Shown: positions 28,514-37,638, counted from the first letter of the stretch. The stretch: 64,000 nucleotides of DNA from Streptomyces sp. V3I7 (GCF_030817495.1 NZ_JAUSZK010000001.1:2149001-2213000), one strand, 5' to 3'. The notes: a model not told the origin generated them from the letters alone. A program made the numbers and translations.

Positions 28514-30328
28514 TTGTCCCAGCACACGAGCACGCGCCAGTCACCGGACACGACCGGGGAGCCGAAGGAAGCCGAGACACAGCCCGCGCAGCCCCGTCCC
28601 CGCCCCCGCCACCGTCCCGGTGAGTGGCGGGTGTGGCGTTTGTGGCGCGGGTGGCGGGGGGCGTGGCGTGTGTGGCAGCAGGCTCACCCCACCGCCGTGC
28701 GCACCGCCTCCGTCACCCTCACCGTCCTCGCGGCCCTCCTCGTCCACGTCTGTCTTGTGCTGCCGAACGTGCCGTCCGGGCTGCGGCCCGCCTCCTTCGT
28801 ACGGCTGCCGGCCGAGGCGATCATGGGGGCCGTCGTCCTGCTCAGCGTGCCGCGCCGGGCGCGGGTGGCGGTGTCGGCGACGGCGGGGGCGCTGCTGGGC
28901 CTCGTCGCCGTGGTGAACCTGTTCGACCTGGGCTTCAACGAGTTCCTCGGCCGGGGCTTCAACGTCATCCTGGACTGGAGCCTGCTCGACGACGCCCGCG
29001 GGTATCTCCGGGACACCTTCGGGGGCCCCGCCGAGGCCGGCATCACGATCGGCGCGGTGCTGCTGATCGTCCTGGTGATCGCGCTCGTCTCGCTGGCCAC
29101 CGTGCGGCTGTCCGCCCTGCTGGCCGCGCACCGGGCCCGGGCCTCGCGCGGCGCGCTGATCGTGGGCACCGTGTGGATCGCCTGCACCGCGCTCGGGCTC
29201 CAGGTCGCCGGGGTCCCGCTCGCCTCGGAGCACACCGCCACCGTTCTGAAGGCCCAGGCGCGGCAGATGCGGGACACGCTGCGGGACGAGGCGGCGTTCG
29301 CGAAGACGGCGCGGGTGGACGCGTTCGCGAACACGCCGGGCTCCGAGCTGGTGCCGGGCCTGCGTGGCAAGGACATGATCTTCACGTTCATCGAGAGCTA
29401 CGGCCGTACCGCCATCGAGGACCCGGTCATCGCGCCCGGCGTCGACCGGACGCTGGACCGGAGCAACCGGGCGCTGGCCAGGGCCGGTTACCACGCGAAG
29501 AGCGGCTGGCTGACGTCGGCGACGTACGGCGGCGGCAGCTGGCTCGGCCACTCCACGACGATGTCCGGCCTGTGGGTCAGCAGCCAGCAGCGCTACCGCA
29601 CGGTCATGGCGGGCGACCACCTCAGCCTCACCAAGATGTTCAGGAAGACCGGCGCCTGGGACACGGTGGGTGTCATGCCGGGCGTGCAGAAGGCGTGGCC
29701 CGAGCAGAAGTTCTACGGCCTCGACAAGGTCTACAACGCCTTCCAACTGGGGTACAAGGGGCCGAAGTTCAGCTGGTCGACGATGCCGGACCAGTACGCC
29801 CTCGAACAGTTCCAGAAGCGGGTGCACGGCAAGAAGCGCACCGACGGCAAGCAGCTGATGTCGTTGGTCATCCTGACCTCCAGCCACCAGCCGTGGGCGC
29901 CGATTCCGAAGATGGTGGGCTGGGACCGGCTCGGCGACGGCTCGGTCTTCAAGGGCATCGAAGCGGCGGGCAACGACCCGGCCGACGTGATCGCGGACAC
30001 GGCCAAGTCCCGTCAGGAGTACGGCAAGTCGGTGCAGTACTCGGTCACCGCGCTGGCCCAGTGGCTGGAGCGCTACGGCACGAACGACACGGTGCTCGTC
30101 GTCCTCGGCGACCACCAGCCCATCGCCCGCGTCAGCGGCAACCACTCCGGCTTCGACGTGCCGATCTCGATCGTCGCGAAGGACCCGAAGGTACTGGACA
30201 AGATCGCAAGCTGGAACTGGACGAACGGCCTGCGCCCCGCCCACAACGCCCCGGTCTGGCGCATGGACGCCTTCCGCAACCGCTTCCTCACGGCCTACGG
30301 CTCGACCCCCCACCCAAAGAAGGACTGA
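28514..30328 (+). CDS. Sulfatase-like hydrolase/transferase (LTA synthase-type membrane protein)
   Basis: A 604-residue protein with an N-terminal Pro/Arg-rich cytoplasmic tail, about four or five membrane helices (residues ~60-245) and a C-terminal extracellular alkaline-phosphatase-fold domain. The latter shows 'DMIFTFIESYGRTAIEDPVI', 'TSATYGGGSWLGHSTTMSG' (nucleophile Ser/Thr region), 'VILTSSHQPWAPIPK' and the metal-site 'VVLGDHQPIARVSG'. It resembles LtaS/MdoB phosphoglycerol-transferase-type sulfatases. The start is uncertain: TTG at 28514 has GGAAGGA upstream; the frame is open to 28391. It could modify cell-envelope glycopolymers. Confidence 0.82.
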   Translation: MSQHTSTRQSPDTTGEPKEAETQPAQPRPRPRHRPGEWRVWRLWRGWRGAWRVWQQAHPTAVRTASVTLTVLAALLVHVCLVLPNVPSGLRPASFVRLPAEAIMGAVVLLSVPRRARVAVSATAGALLGLVAVVNLFDLGFNEFLGRGFNVILDWSLLDDARGYLRDTFGGPAEAGITIGAVLLIVLVIALVSLATVRLSALLAAHRARASRGALIVGTVWIACTALGLQVAGVPLASEHTATVLKAQARQMRDTLRDEAAFAKTARVDAFANTPGSELVPGLRGKDMIFTFIESYGRTAIEDPVIAPGVDRTLDRSNRALARAGYHAKSGWLTSATYGGGSWLGHSTTMSGLWVSSQQRYRTVMAGDHLSLTKMFRKTGAWDTVGVMPGVQKAWPEQKFYGLDKVYNAFQLGYKGPKFSWSTMPDQYALEQFQKRVHGKKRTDGKQLMSLVILTSSHQPWAPIPKMVGWDRLGDGSVFKGIEAAGNDPADVIADTAKSRQEYGKSVQYSVTALAQWLERYGTNDTVLVVLGDHQPIARVSGNHSGFDVPISIVAKDPKVLDKIASWNWTNGLRPAHNAPVWRMDAFRNRFLTAYGSTPHPKKD

Positions 30329-30487
30329 CGCCCCGCCACCGTCCCACCGGGCTGGCGGCCTGGCCCACCGAACGCGGCTACCCGCCGACCACCACGCCAC
30401 GGCGCCGCCGGGTCTCCAGACCCCTGAACCGCGGGGCCGCCGACCGGACCACCGGGCGGCTGGACCGCTGGACCGCCAGACCGCCGC

Positions 30488-30830
30488 GCCCCTGTGCCGC
30501 CGCACCGCCAGGCCGCCGGGCGGGGCCGGTACTGGGCCACTGGACCGCCAGGCCGCCAGGCAGGGCCGGCGCTGGACCACCGCACCGCCAGGCCGCCAGA
30601 CGGGGCCGGTACTGGGCCACCGCACCGCCAGGCCGCCAGGCAGGGCCGGTACTGGGCCACCGGGCCGCCGGACGGGGCCGGCGCTGGACCACCGCACCGC
30701 CAGGCCGCCAGACGGGGCCGGTACTGGGCCACCGCACCGCCAGGCCGCCGGGCGGGACTGGTACTGGGCCACCGCACCGCCAGGCCGCCGGGCGGGGCCG
30801 GTACTGGGCCACTGGACCACCGGGCCGCTC
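30488..30830. repeat. 40-bp GC-rich minisatellite (~9 imperfect units)
   Basis: Imperfect head-to-tail units of about 40 bp, each built around CACCGCACCGCCAGGCCGCC followed by a (C/G)GG..GGGGCCGGTACTGGGC half. Units alternate between GTACTGGGCC and GCGCTGGACC variants, and one unit is shortened. It lies in the 700-bp gene-free region between the sulfatase and dusB. All frames stay open on the minus strand, but the products are simple Pro/Gly/Arg repeats without a ribosome site. Confidence 0.9.
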
Positions 30831-31002
30831 GGCCAGGGGCGAGCCGCCGAAGGCGGCGGCCTCCTGGCCCGCTCGGGTCCCGAGCACCGAAAGGTGCTCC
30901 GCCCGGGCTCACGGGGGGTCCGGGGGGAGCGGAAAGGTGCCCTCCCACCGGGACCCGCGGGGTCCGGGGCGGAGCCCCGGGGGTGGGTGACCTCTCGGCC
31001 TG

Positions 31003-31027
31003 CCGAGTCGGGCGGGTGGGTGGGCGA
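31003..31027. repeat. Dispersed 3'-flank repeat (copy beside dusB)
   Basis: CCGAGTCGGGCGGGTGGGTG plus GGCGA. The same 25-bp sequence occurs at 56349-56373 and, with one base different, at 56440-56462, and its GGTGGGTGGGCG end is part of the glyS terminator (39591-39602). Each copy sits immediately 3' of a minus-strand gene stop (dusB here). Confidence 0.85.
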
Positions 31028-31036
31028 AAAATCCGC

Positions 31037-32179
31037 TCAACCGCCGGAGGTATCCAGTTCCGCTTCCTCCCCCACGCCCGCACAGTCGTACGGATCCTTC
31101 AGCCAGCCGTCCGGCAGCACCACGCGGTTGTTGCCGGACGTACGCCCGCGGGGGCCGTCCGCGCCGTCGGGCCAGGGCTGGTCGAGGTCCAGCTCGTCGA
31201 GGCCGGCGCGCAGCTCCCCCAGCGAGGAGGTGATCGCGAGCCGCTTGCGCATCTCGGAGCCGACCGCGAAGCCCTTCAGGTACCAGGCGACGTGCTTGCG
31301 GAAGTCGATGACGCCCTTGGACTCGTCGCCGATCCACTCGCCGAGCAGCGTGGCGTGCCGGACCATCGCGTCGGCGACCTCGCGCAGCGCCGGGCGGGCG
31401 AGGTCCTGCGTACGGCCCTCGAAGGCGGCGACCAGGTCCTGGAACAGCCACGGCCGCCCGAGGCACCCGCGGCCGACGACCACACCGTCGCACCCGGCCT
31501 CGCGCACCATCCGCAGCGCGTCCTCGGCCGACCAGATGTCGCCGTTGCCCAGGACCGGGATCTCCGGCACATGCTCCTTGAGGCGCGCGATCGCGTCCCA
31601 GTCCGCCGTGCCTCCGTAGTGCTGGGCGGTCGTGCGGCCGTGCAGCGCGATGGCGCTCACGCCCTCCTCGACGGCGATGCGGCCGGCGTCGAGGTAGGTG
31701 ATGTGGTCGTCGTCGATGCCCTTGCGCATCTTCATGGTCACCGGCAGGTCGCCGGCCCCGCTGACGGCCTCGCGCAGGATCGCCCGCAGCAGGTGGCGCT
31801 TGTACGGGAGCGCGGAACCGCCGCCCTTCCTGGTGACCTTCGGGACCGGGCAGCCGAAGTTCAGGTCGATGTGGTCGGCGAGGTCCTCCTCCGCGATCAT
31901 GCGGACGGCCTTGCCGACGGTCGCCGGGTCCACGCCGTACAGCTGGATCGAGCGCGGCTTCTCCGTCGCGTCGAAGTGGATCAGCTGCATGGTCTTCTCG
32001 TTGCGCTCGACCAGCGCCCGGGTCGTGATCATCTCGCTCACGAACAGGCCCTTGCCGCCGCTGAACTCCCGGCACAGGGTGCGGAAGGGCGCGTTGGTGA
32101 TACCGGCCATGGGGGCCAGCACGACGGGCGGCTGGACGGTGTGCGGACCGATCTGGAGGGGGGACACGGGCGTGGACAT
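31037..32179 (-). CDS. dusB: tRNA-dihydrouridine synthase
   Basis: A 380-residue FMN-dependent enzyme reducing uridines in the tRNA D-loop. It shows the TIM-barrel start 'PPVVLAPMAGITNAPFRTLC', the catalytic cysteine C110 in 'DLNFGCPVPKVTRKGGGSAL', 'IALHGRTTAQHYGGTADWD', the FMN phosphate loop 'IPVLGNGDIWSAEDALRMV' and 'VVVGRGCLGRPWLF'. It starts at the ATG at 32179. The C-terminal tail after ~340 is variable and acidic, as in other actinobacterial members. It is divergent from the MFS gene. Confidence 0.95.
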   Translation of the reverse strand: MSTPVSPLQIGPHTVQPPVVLAPMAGITNAPFRTLCREFSGGKGLFVSEMITTRALVERNEKTMQLIHFDATEKPRSIQLYGVDPATVGKAVRMIAEEDLADHIDLNFGCPVPKVTRKGGGSALPYKRHLLRAILREAVSGAGDLPVTMKMRKGIDDDHITYLDAGRIAVEEGVSAIALHGRTTAQHYGGTADWDAIARLKEHVPEIPVLGNGDIWSAEDALRMVREAGCDGVVVGRGCLGRPWLFQDLVAAFEGRTQDLARPALREVADAMVRHATLLGEWIGDESKGVIDFRKHVAWYLKGFAVGSEMRKRLAITSSLGELRAGLDELDLDQPWPDGADGPRGRTSGNNRVVLPDGWLKDPYDCAGVGEEAELDTSGG

Positions 32180-32250
32180 TCCCCCATTGTCGCGTATCGA
32201 GGCGGAGGGGCGTGACCCCGGTGGTTAGTTAGGCGCACTATTGAATGTCG

Positions 32251-32256
32251 TACGAT
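32251..32256 (+). promoter_or_regulatory. Candidate -10 box (TACGAT) for a leaderless MFS mRNA
   Basis: TACGAT lies six bases before the ATG of MPELSHRRR at 32263, the spacing expected when transcription starts at the A of the start codon. No Shine-Dalgarno is present before either ATG. The -35 region is weak (TTAGGC-like). This is position-based inference only. Confidence 0.35.
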
Positions 32257-32262
32257 GGGGTC

Positions 32263-33732
32263 ATGCCCGAGTTGAGTCATCGTCGACGCCTGCTCGTGCT
32301 CGCGATCTGCTGCTCCAGCCTGCTGATCGTGAGTCTCGACAACACCGCGCTGAACGTGGCGCTGCCCTCGATGCAGCGCGAACTGCACGCCACGACGTCG
32401 GGCCTGCAGTGGACGATCGACGCCTACACGCTGGTACTGGCCTCGCTGCTGATGCTCGCGGGCTCGACGGCCGACCGGATCGGCCGCAAGAAGGTCTTCA
32501 TGACCGGCCTGGCGACGTTCACCGCCGGTTCCCTGCTGTGCTCGCTCGCGCCGAACCTGGAGCTGTTGATCGTCTTCCGGATGGTCCAGGCGGTCGGCGG
32601 CTCGATGCTCAACCCGGTCGCCATGTCGATCATCACCAACACCTTCACCGACGCCCGCGAGCGGGCGCGCGCGATCGGCATGTGGGGCGCCGTGATCGGC
32701 ATATCCATGGCCGCCGGCCCGCTGGTCGGCGGCCTGCTGGTGGACTCGGTGGGCTGGCGCGCGATCTTCTGGGTCAACCTGCCCGTCGGCCTCGCGGCTC
32801 TGCTGCTCACCCTGCGCCTCGTCCCCGAGTCCCGCGCCCCGAAGGCCCGCCGCCCCGACCCCGTCGGCCAGCTGCTGGTGATCACCCTGTTCGGCTCGCT
32901 GACGTACGCGATCATCGAGGCGCCGGCCTCCGCCGCCTCCTCGGTCCTGCCGTTCGCCGCGCTCGCCGCGGCCGCCCTGCTCGCCCTGCTGTGGTACGAG
33001 CCGCGCCGCGACGAACCCCTCATCGACCTGCGCTTCTTCCGTTCGGTGCCGTTCAGCGGGGCGACGGTGATCGCGATCAGCGCGTTCGCGGCGCTGGGCG
33101 GCTTCCTCTTCATGTCGACGCTGTACCTGCAGAACGTACGGGGCCTGAGCGCGCTGCACGCCGGGCTGTGGATGCTGCCGATGGCCGTACCGACGTTCCT
33201 GTGCGCGCCGCTGTCCGGACGGCTGGTGGGGGCGCGGGGCCCGCGGCCTTCCCTGCTGCTGGCCGGTGCCGCGATGACGGCCAGCGCCGTGCTGTTCGCG
33301 GTCTTCGGGGTGGAGACCTCGAACGTCACACTGTTCGCCGCCTACCTGCTGTTCGGCATCGGCTTCGGCTTCGTCAACGCGCCCATCACGAACACGGCGG
33401 TCTCCGGCATGCCGCGCGCCCAGGCGGGCGTCGCCGCCGCCGTCGCCTCCACCAGCCGTCAGCTCGGCCAGACGCTCGGCGTCGCGGTGGTCGGCGCCGT
33501 CCTCGCGTCGGGCGTGGGGGCGTCGTCGTACCGGCAGGCCTTCGTGTCGGCGTCGCTCCCCGGCTGGTGGATCCTCACCGGCTGCGGACTCGCGGTGCTC
33601 GGCCTGGGCGCGCTGACGAGCGGCCGCCGGGCGCGCGCGAGCGCCGAGCGCACGGCCGAGCGGCTTCGGACGGCCGAGGTGAGCGAGGCCGCGGGGGTTG
33701 TGAGCTGCTGCGATGTAACCGTGCACAAGTGA
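32263..33732 (+). CDS. MFS drug-export pump (DHA2, 14-TM type)
   Basis: A 489-residue efflux protein with about 14 hydrophobic helices. It has the motif 'DNTALNVALPSMQRELHATT' in helix 1, motif A 'GSTADRIGRKKVFMTGLA' (residues ~70-87) and antiporter motif C-like 'GMWGAVIGISMAAGPLVGG'. It starts at the ATG at 32263 or at 32245, 6 codons earlier; neither has a ribosome site. The C-terminal ~10 residues ('VVSCCDVTVHK') are encoded by the left terminus of the second IS607-type copy (from 33715), so the native C-terminus has been replaced. Confidence 0.9.
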   Translation: MPELSHRRRLLVLAICCSSLLIVSLDNTALNVALPSMQRELHATTSGLQWTIDAYTLVLASLLMLAGSTADRIGRKKVFMTGLATFTAGSLLCSLAPNLELLIVFRMVQAVGGSMLNPVAMSIITNTFTDARERARAIGMWGAVIGISMAAGPLVGGLLVDSVGWRAIFWVNLPVGLAALLLTLRLVPESRAPKARRPDPVGQLLVITLFGSLTYAIIEAPASAASSVLPFAALAAAALLALLWYEPRRDEPLIDLRFFRSVPFSGATVIAISAFAALGGFLFMSTLYLQNVRGLSALHAGLWMLPMAVPTFLCAPLSGRLVGARGPRPSLLLAGAAMTASAVLFAVFGVETSNVTLFAAYLLFGIGFGFVNAPITNTAVSGMPRAQAGVAAAVASTSRQLGQTLGVAVVGAVLASGVGASSYRQAFVSASLPGWWILTGCGLAVLGLGALTSGRRARASAERTAERLRTAEVSEAAGVVSCCDVTVHK

Positions 33733-35520
33733 GTTCTGGTGTGCGGGAGCGAGTGCCCGGGCCCGGTGCGTGCCTCTCCTCGCCTATGGAACGGGGGGTT
33801 TGTCTGTCGAATGGGTGACCTTTGCGGGTGGTGGTCGTTGGGTGGGGTGGCGGGTTGCTTGGGGGCGGGTGGGGAGGGTGGGTGCCGGTGGGCGGGCTGC
33901 GGGAGCTGGCGGCGCCGTTCGTGGTGCCCGGTCCTTCCGGTGTTGCGGTCCGTGACCGGCTCAAGCACCTGAGCGCGGGGGACGAGGAGGTGCTGCGGCT
34001 GGTCGGTGACCATCTCGGTGGGCTTGCCTCCCGCGATCTGAAGGCCCGGTGTGCGGCCGGGCCGGACCACGACAGCGATGCGTGGGCGGAGCGCAAGCGT
34101 GTGCTTACCGGGGAGTCGTCGTCGCGGTGGGCGGGTTCGATCACGAAGGCCACGCACGATCAGTGGGGTCTGGCCCGGCGTGCCCAGCTCGCGCACGTGC
34201 AGGGGCTGGAGGCGGGGGTGCGCACGATCGAGCACCGGCTGTCCCTGCCGCTCGGACAGAAGGGCGGCAAGGGGGCGCCGGGCGGCTACCGTTCCCGGCG
34301 GGAGTGGTTCGCCAAGTCCCGCCGCCTGCATGTCCTCGAGGACCGGCTGCGGGCGGCGCGCGCCGACTGGCGGGCCGGTGTCGTGCACGTGGTGCGCGGC
34401 GGGAAACGGCTGCTGCACACCCGCCACCACCTCGATGCGGCGGGGCTCACGGAGCCGCGGTGGCGAGAGCGGTGGGAGGCCGCGCGCCGGTTCCTGGCCG
34501 CGGACGGCGAGTCCGGGAAGCGGTACGGCAACGAGACCATCCGCGTCACCCCGGACGGTGAGGTGAGCCTCAAACTCCCCGCACCGCTCGCCCACCTGGC
34601 GAACGCCCCGCACGGCCGGTACGTGCTGGCCGCCCGCGTGGCGTTCGCGCACCGGGGCGAGCAGTGCCGCGACCGCGTGAGCGCGAACCGGGCCGTCGCC
34701 TACCGCATCCACCAAGACCCGGTGCGTGGCCGCTGGTACCTCACCGCCTCCTGGACGATCTCTCCGGCGACGACCGTCCTCCTGGCAGCCGCCCGCGCGA
34801 ACGGGCTGATCGGTGTGGACACCAACGCCGATCACCTCGCCGCCTGGCGCCTGGACACCCACGGCAACCCGGTCGGCCGGCCACACCGGTTCGACTATGA
34901 CCTGTCCGGCACCACCGCCCACCGTGACGCCCAGGTCCGCCACGCCCTGATCCGGCTGCTGCACTGGGCCAAACGCCACCATCTCGCGATCGCGGTCGAG
35001 GACCTGGACTTCACCGCGGACAAGACCCGCGAGAAGCACGGCAGGCGCAAGAAGTTCCGCCACCTCATCTCCGGCCTGCCCGTGGCAAGGCTGCGCGCCC
35101 GGCTGGTCAGCATGGCGGCCGAACTCGACATCCCCCTGATCGCCGTCGACCCCGCCTACACCTCCCGATGGGGCGCCCAGCACTGGCAGAAACCCCTCAC
35201 CGGCAAGAACAGGAAACCCAGCCGTCACGATGCCGCGAGCATCGCGACCGGCAGGCGCGCCCTGGGGCACCCGATCCGGCGACGGACGACACCGCCCCGC
35301 ACCCACCAGAGCGATGGGTACGGGCATCGGACCGTCCAGGCCGGAGCAGGCACCCCAGGGCGTGAGGAACCCCGCCCCCGCATTCCCGGACCACGCACCA
35401 GATGCGTGCAGCCGGACGCGGCGAGAACGCGGGCGACCAGGACACCCAAAACCGTTCGGGATATCCGCAGCGACCAGGTATGGGCCCAAGACCCACTCCT
35501 GCTCACTGAATAGGAACGGT
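33715..35520 (+). mobile_element. IS607-type element, second copy lacking tnpA
   Basis: The left terminus GTAACCGTG..AGTGAGT (33715) and the right terminus TAGGAACGGT (ends 35520) match the ends of the complete copy at 20924-23162. Between them is only the TnpB-like gene; the serine recombinase gene is missing, so it could move only with help in trans. The left 170 bp are G-rich and degenerate. It inserted into the 3' end of the MFS gene; the right end lies 6 bp from the esterase stop. Confidence 0.8.
33888..35513 (+). CDS. tnpB: TnpB-like RuvC nuclease (second copy, no zinc finger)
   Basis: A 541-residue protein collinear with the copy at 20931-22559 but clearly diverged through its length ('RDRLKHLSAGDEEVLRLVGD' vs 'RDRLKGLTPADEKVLRLVGA'). 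The RuvC residues are retained ('IGVDTNADH', 'IAVEDLDF', 'RHDAASIATGRR'), and the zinc ribbon is again absent. The GTG at 33888 aligns with the start of the other copy; the frame is open upstream through glycine-rich sequence. No disrupting stop or shift is seen, so the nuclease looks intact although its transposase is lost. Confidence 0.83.
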   Translation: MGGLRELAAPFVVPGPSGVAVRDRLKHLSAGDEEVLRLVGDHLGGLASRDLKARCAAGPDHDSDAWAERKRVLTGESSSRWAGSITKATHDQWGLARRAQLAHVQGLEAGVRTIEHRLSLPLGQKGGKGAPGGYRSRREWFAKSRRLHVLEDRLRAARADWRAGVVHVVRGGKRLLHTRHHLDAAGLTEPRWRERWEAARRFLAADGESGKRYGNETIRVTPDGEVSLKLPAPLAHLANAPHGRYVLAARVAFAHRGEQCRDRVSANRAVAYRIHQDPVRGRWYLTASWTISPATTVLLAAARANGLIGVDTNADHLAAWRLDTHGNPVGRPHRFDYDLSGTTAHRDAQVRHALIRLLHWAKRHHLAIAVEDLDFTADKTREKHGRRKKFRHLISGLPVARLRARLVSMAAELDIPLIAVDPAYTSRWGAQHWQKPLTGKNRKPSRHDAASIATGRRALGHPIRRRTTPPRTHQSDGYGHRTVQAGAGTPGREEPRPRIPGPRTRCVQPDAARTRATRTPKTVRDIRSDQVWAQDPLLLTE

Positions 35521-35525
35521 CTCAG

Positions 35526-36599
35526 TCAGTCACGGCTGAGCGCGGTATCGCTGTCGCTCAGGGCCGCACGCAGCGCGTCGGCCGCCTCGGCCGTGGCCTC
35601 GCGGAAGAGGTCCCCGATGCCGAGGAAGTTGGCGTAGCCGTGGATCAGGTCCGGCCGACGGCTGAGGACGACCTTCACGCCGGCCTCGGTGAGCGCCTCG
35701 GCGTAGGCCTCGCCCTCGTCGCGCAGCGGGTCGAAGCCCGCGGTGGCGATGTAGGCGGGCGGCAGTCCGGCGAGGTCGTCGGCGAGCAGCGGGGAGATGC
35801 GCGGATCAGCGCGGTCCACGCCTGCGGGGGCGTAGTGGTCGGCGAACCAGTCCATCTGCTCGCTGGTGAGGAAGAACCGGTCGGCGAACAGCTCGCGTGA
35901 CCGCCGGTGCCGCGAGGCGTCGGTGGCCGGGTAGAGCAGCAGCTGGAACGCGGGCGCCGGGCCGCCGCGCGCGGTGGCGAGCTGGGCGGTCACGGCGGCG
36001 AGGTTGCCGCCCGCGCTGTCGCCGCCGACGGCGATCCGCTCCGGGTCGGCCCCGAGCTCGGCCGCATGGGCGTGGACGTGGTCGAAGGCGGCCAGCGCGT
36101 CGTCGACGGCCGCCGGGAAGACGTGCTCGGGGGCCAGCCGGTACTCCACCGACAGCACCCGTACGCCGGCCTGCCGGGCGAGGAAGCGTGCGGTGTTGTC
36201 GTGGCTGACCCGACTGCCGAGCACCCAGCCGCCGCCGTGCAGGAACACCAGCAGCCCGGACGGCGCCGTGAGTCCCTCGGGCGTGTACAGCGTGGCGGGC
36301 AGCTCGCCGTGCTCCGCCGGAACGACGATCTCCCGTGCGGTCACCGGCTCGATCACGGGCCCGCTCACGATGTGCCGGCCCAGCTCCAGCAGCGTGCGGG
36401 AGGTCTCCACCTGGTCGCCGACGACCAGTCTGGTCCCGGCGGCGCGCATCAGCCGGAGCAGCAACTGCGCGTCCAGGGCGAGTTCCTGGCCGTCCCGCCG
36501 GACCGGCGCTCCGGCGATGAGCCGCCGTAGCGGGCGGGGCAGTGCGAACGCCGCGCGGACGGCGGCCGCTTGGACGCGGACGGGAAGCGGAATCGTCAT
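35526..36599 (-). CDS. Alpha/beta-hydrolase esterase (hormone-sensitive lipase family)
   Basis: A 357-residue esterase with the HSL signature 'LHGGGWVLG' (residues 120-128, oxyanion hole) and the nucleophile S195 in 'VGGDSAGGNLAAV'. The catalytic Asp lies in 'IATAGFDPLRDEGEAYAEAL' and the His in 'RPDLIHGYANFLG'. The ATG at 36599 follows GAGAGG. The substrates are probably short-chain esters. It converges with the IS copy, whose end lies 5 bp from the stop codon; the C-terminus seems complete. Confidence 0.93.
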   Translation of the reverse strand: MTIPLPVRVQAAAVRAAFALPRPLRRLIAGAPVRRDGQELALDAQLLLRLMRAAGTRLVVGDQVETSRTLLELGRHIVSGPVIEPVTAREIVVPAEHGELPATLYTPEGLTAPSGLLVFLHGGGWVLGSRVSHDNTARFLARQAGVRVLSVEYRLAPEHVFPAAVDDALAAFDHVHAHAAELGADPERIAVGGDSAGGNLAAVTAQLATARGGPAPAFQLLLYPATDASRHRRSRELFADRFFLTSEQMDWFADHYAPAGVDRADPRISPLLADDLAGLPPAYIATAGFDPLRDEGEAYAEALTEAGVKVVLSRRPDLIHGYANFLGIGDLFREATAEAADALRAALSDSDTALSRD

Positions 36600-36756
36600 C
36601 GGGCCTCTCTCAGGCGGGTTCCACACACGCGGCAGGGGCTGGCCAGGCTCTCACGGAAGCGGCCCTGCCGGTAGATGATCGCGGCGGCTTCCCGAACCGG
36701 CCGAACGACCGAACCACCCGCATTGCAGAGGCAGTAGGGGTTGGAGGCGCTGTCGG

Positions 36757-37638
36757 TCAGTCGTCGCCCCGCGCGATCTCCAGCAGCTTCTCCAAGCGCT
36801 CGCGCGTCTCCTCGTTCTTCGGCGTGTAGGTCAGCATCCGGGGGCCGTGCTGCGGTCCTAGCCACAGGTCGGTGTGCTCGACGGTGAGATGGCCGACGTA
36901 GGGGTTGAGGAACTCCTTGGTCCTGGAGCGCATGCCGACCACCTCGTAGCGGTCCCAGTTCTCGCGGAACTCGGGGGAGGCCGACTTCAGACGCTTGAGG
37001 AGCATCTTCCAGGCGGGCTCGCCGAGATGGCCGGCCATGGAGGCGCGCAGCCGGGCGGCCATCACACGCATGACCTCGTCGAGGTGGACGATCGCGGCCT
37101 GCCAGTCGGGGTGGGTGTGGACGAGGAACACGCAGTTGCGGTCCTCCGGCGGGATCGCGTCGAGGTCTCCGAAGAGCCGGGCGTACGTGCGGTTGTAGAC
37201 GAGGATGTCGTAGCGGCTGTTCTGGACGCAGGCCGGAACGGGCTCCAGGCGGTCCAGCATCTCGCGCAGCGCGGGCGTGAGGCTGGGGCAGCTCGCCGCG
37301 GGGGTCGGGTCGGTGGCGGCGGCCAGCTGGAACAGGTGGACCCGCTCGCTCGGGTCGAGCATGAGGGTGCGGGCGAGGGCGTCCAGGACCTGGACGGAGA
37401 CCTGGATGTCACGGGCCTGTTCGAGCCAGGTGTACCAGGTGACGCCGACCGCCGAGAGGTGGGCGACCTCCTCGCGGCGCAGACCGGGGGTGCGGCGCCG
37501 GGAGCCGCGGGGCAGCCCCACCTGCTCGGGCGTGATCCGCTCGCGCCGGCTGCGCAGGAAGGCGGCCAGTTCGTGCCGCCGGATCGCCGCTCCCCGGGTC
37601 GCCGGGACGGCGGGGCTTTCCTGGGCCATGGTCGTCAT
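36757..37638 (-). CDS. XRE-family regulator (MmyB-like ligand domain)
   Basis: A 293-residue regulator with an N-terminal HTH ('TPGLRREEVAHLSAVGVTWY', residues ~48-67, preceded by 'LAAFLRSRRERITPEQVGLP') and a C-terminal MmyB-like PAS domain ('VQNSRYDILVYNRTYARLFG', 'LTVEHTDLWLGPQHGPRML'). The ATG at 37638 is used; MAQES at 37629 is an alternative. It is divergent from an MFS pump across 178 bp containing an inverted repeat, the classic layout of a local drug/solvent-pump regulator in Streptomyces. Confidence 0.92.
   Translation of the reverse strand: MTTMAQESPAVPATRGAAIRRHELAAFLRSRRERITPEQVGLPRGSRRRTPGLRREEVAHLSAVGVTWYTWLEQARDIQVSVQVLDALARTLMLDPSERVHLFQLAAATDPTPAASCPSLTPALREMLDRLEPVPACVQNSRYDILVYNRTYARLFGDLDAIPPEDRNCVFLVHTHPDWQAAIVHLDEVMRVMAARLRASMAGHLGEPAWKMLLKRLKSASPEFRENWDRYEVVGMRSRTKEFLNPYVGHLTVEHTDLWLGPQHGPRMLTYTPKNEETRERLEKLLEIARGDD

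Noticed and set aside
28541..30820. A 759-codon minus-strand frame opposite the sulfatase and covering the minisatellite
   Set aside because: A shadow plus repeat-encoded Pro/Gly sequence; the sulfatase on the plus strand has clear catalytic motifs.
30488..30830. CRISPR array
   Set aside because: Units are adjacent and imperfect with no unique spacers, and no cas genes lie nearby; it is a minisatellite. The 25-bp repeats at 1641-1715 likewise have no spacers.
35526..36599. Disruption of the esterase by the second IS607-type element
   Set aside because: The element ends 5 bp beyond the esterase stop, and the esterase keeps its Ser-Asp-His triad and a normal C-terminus.
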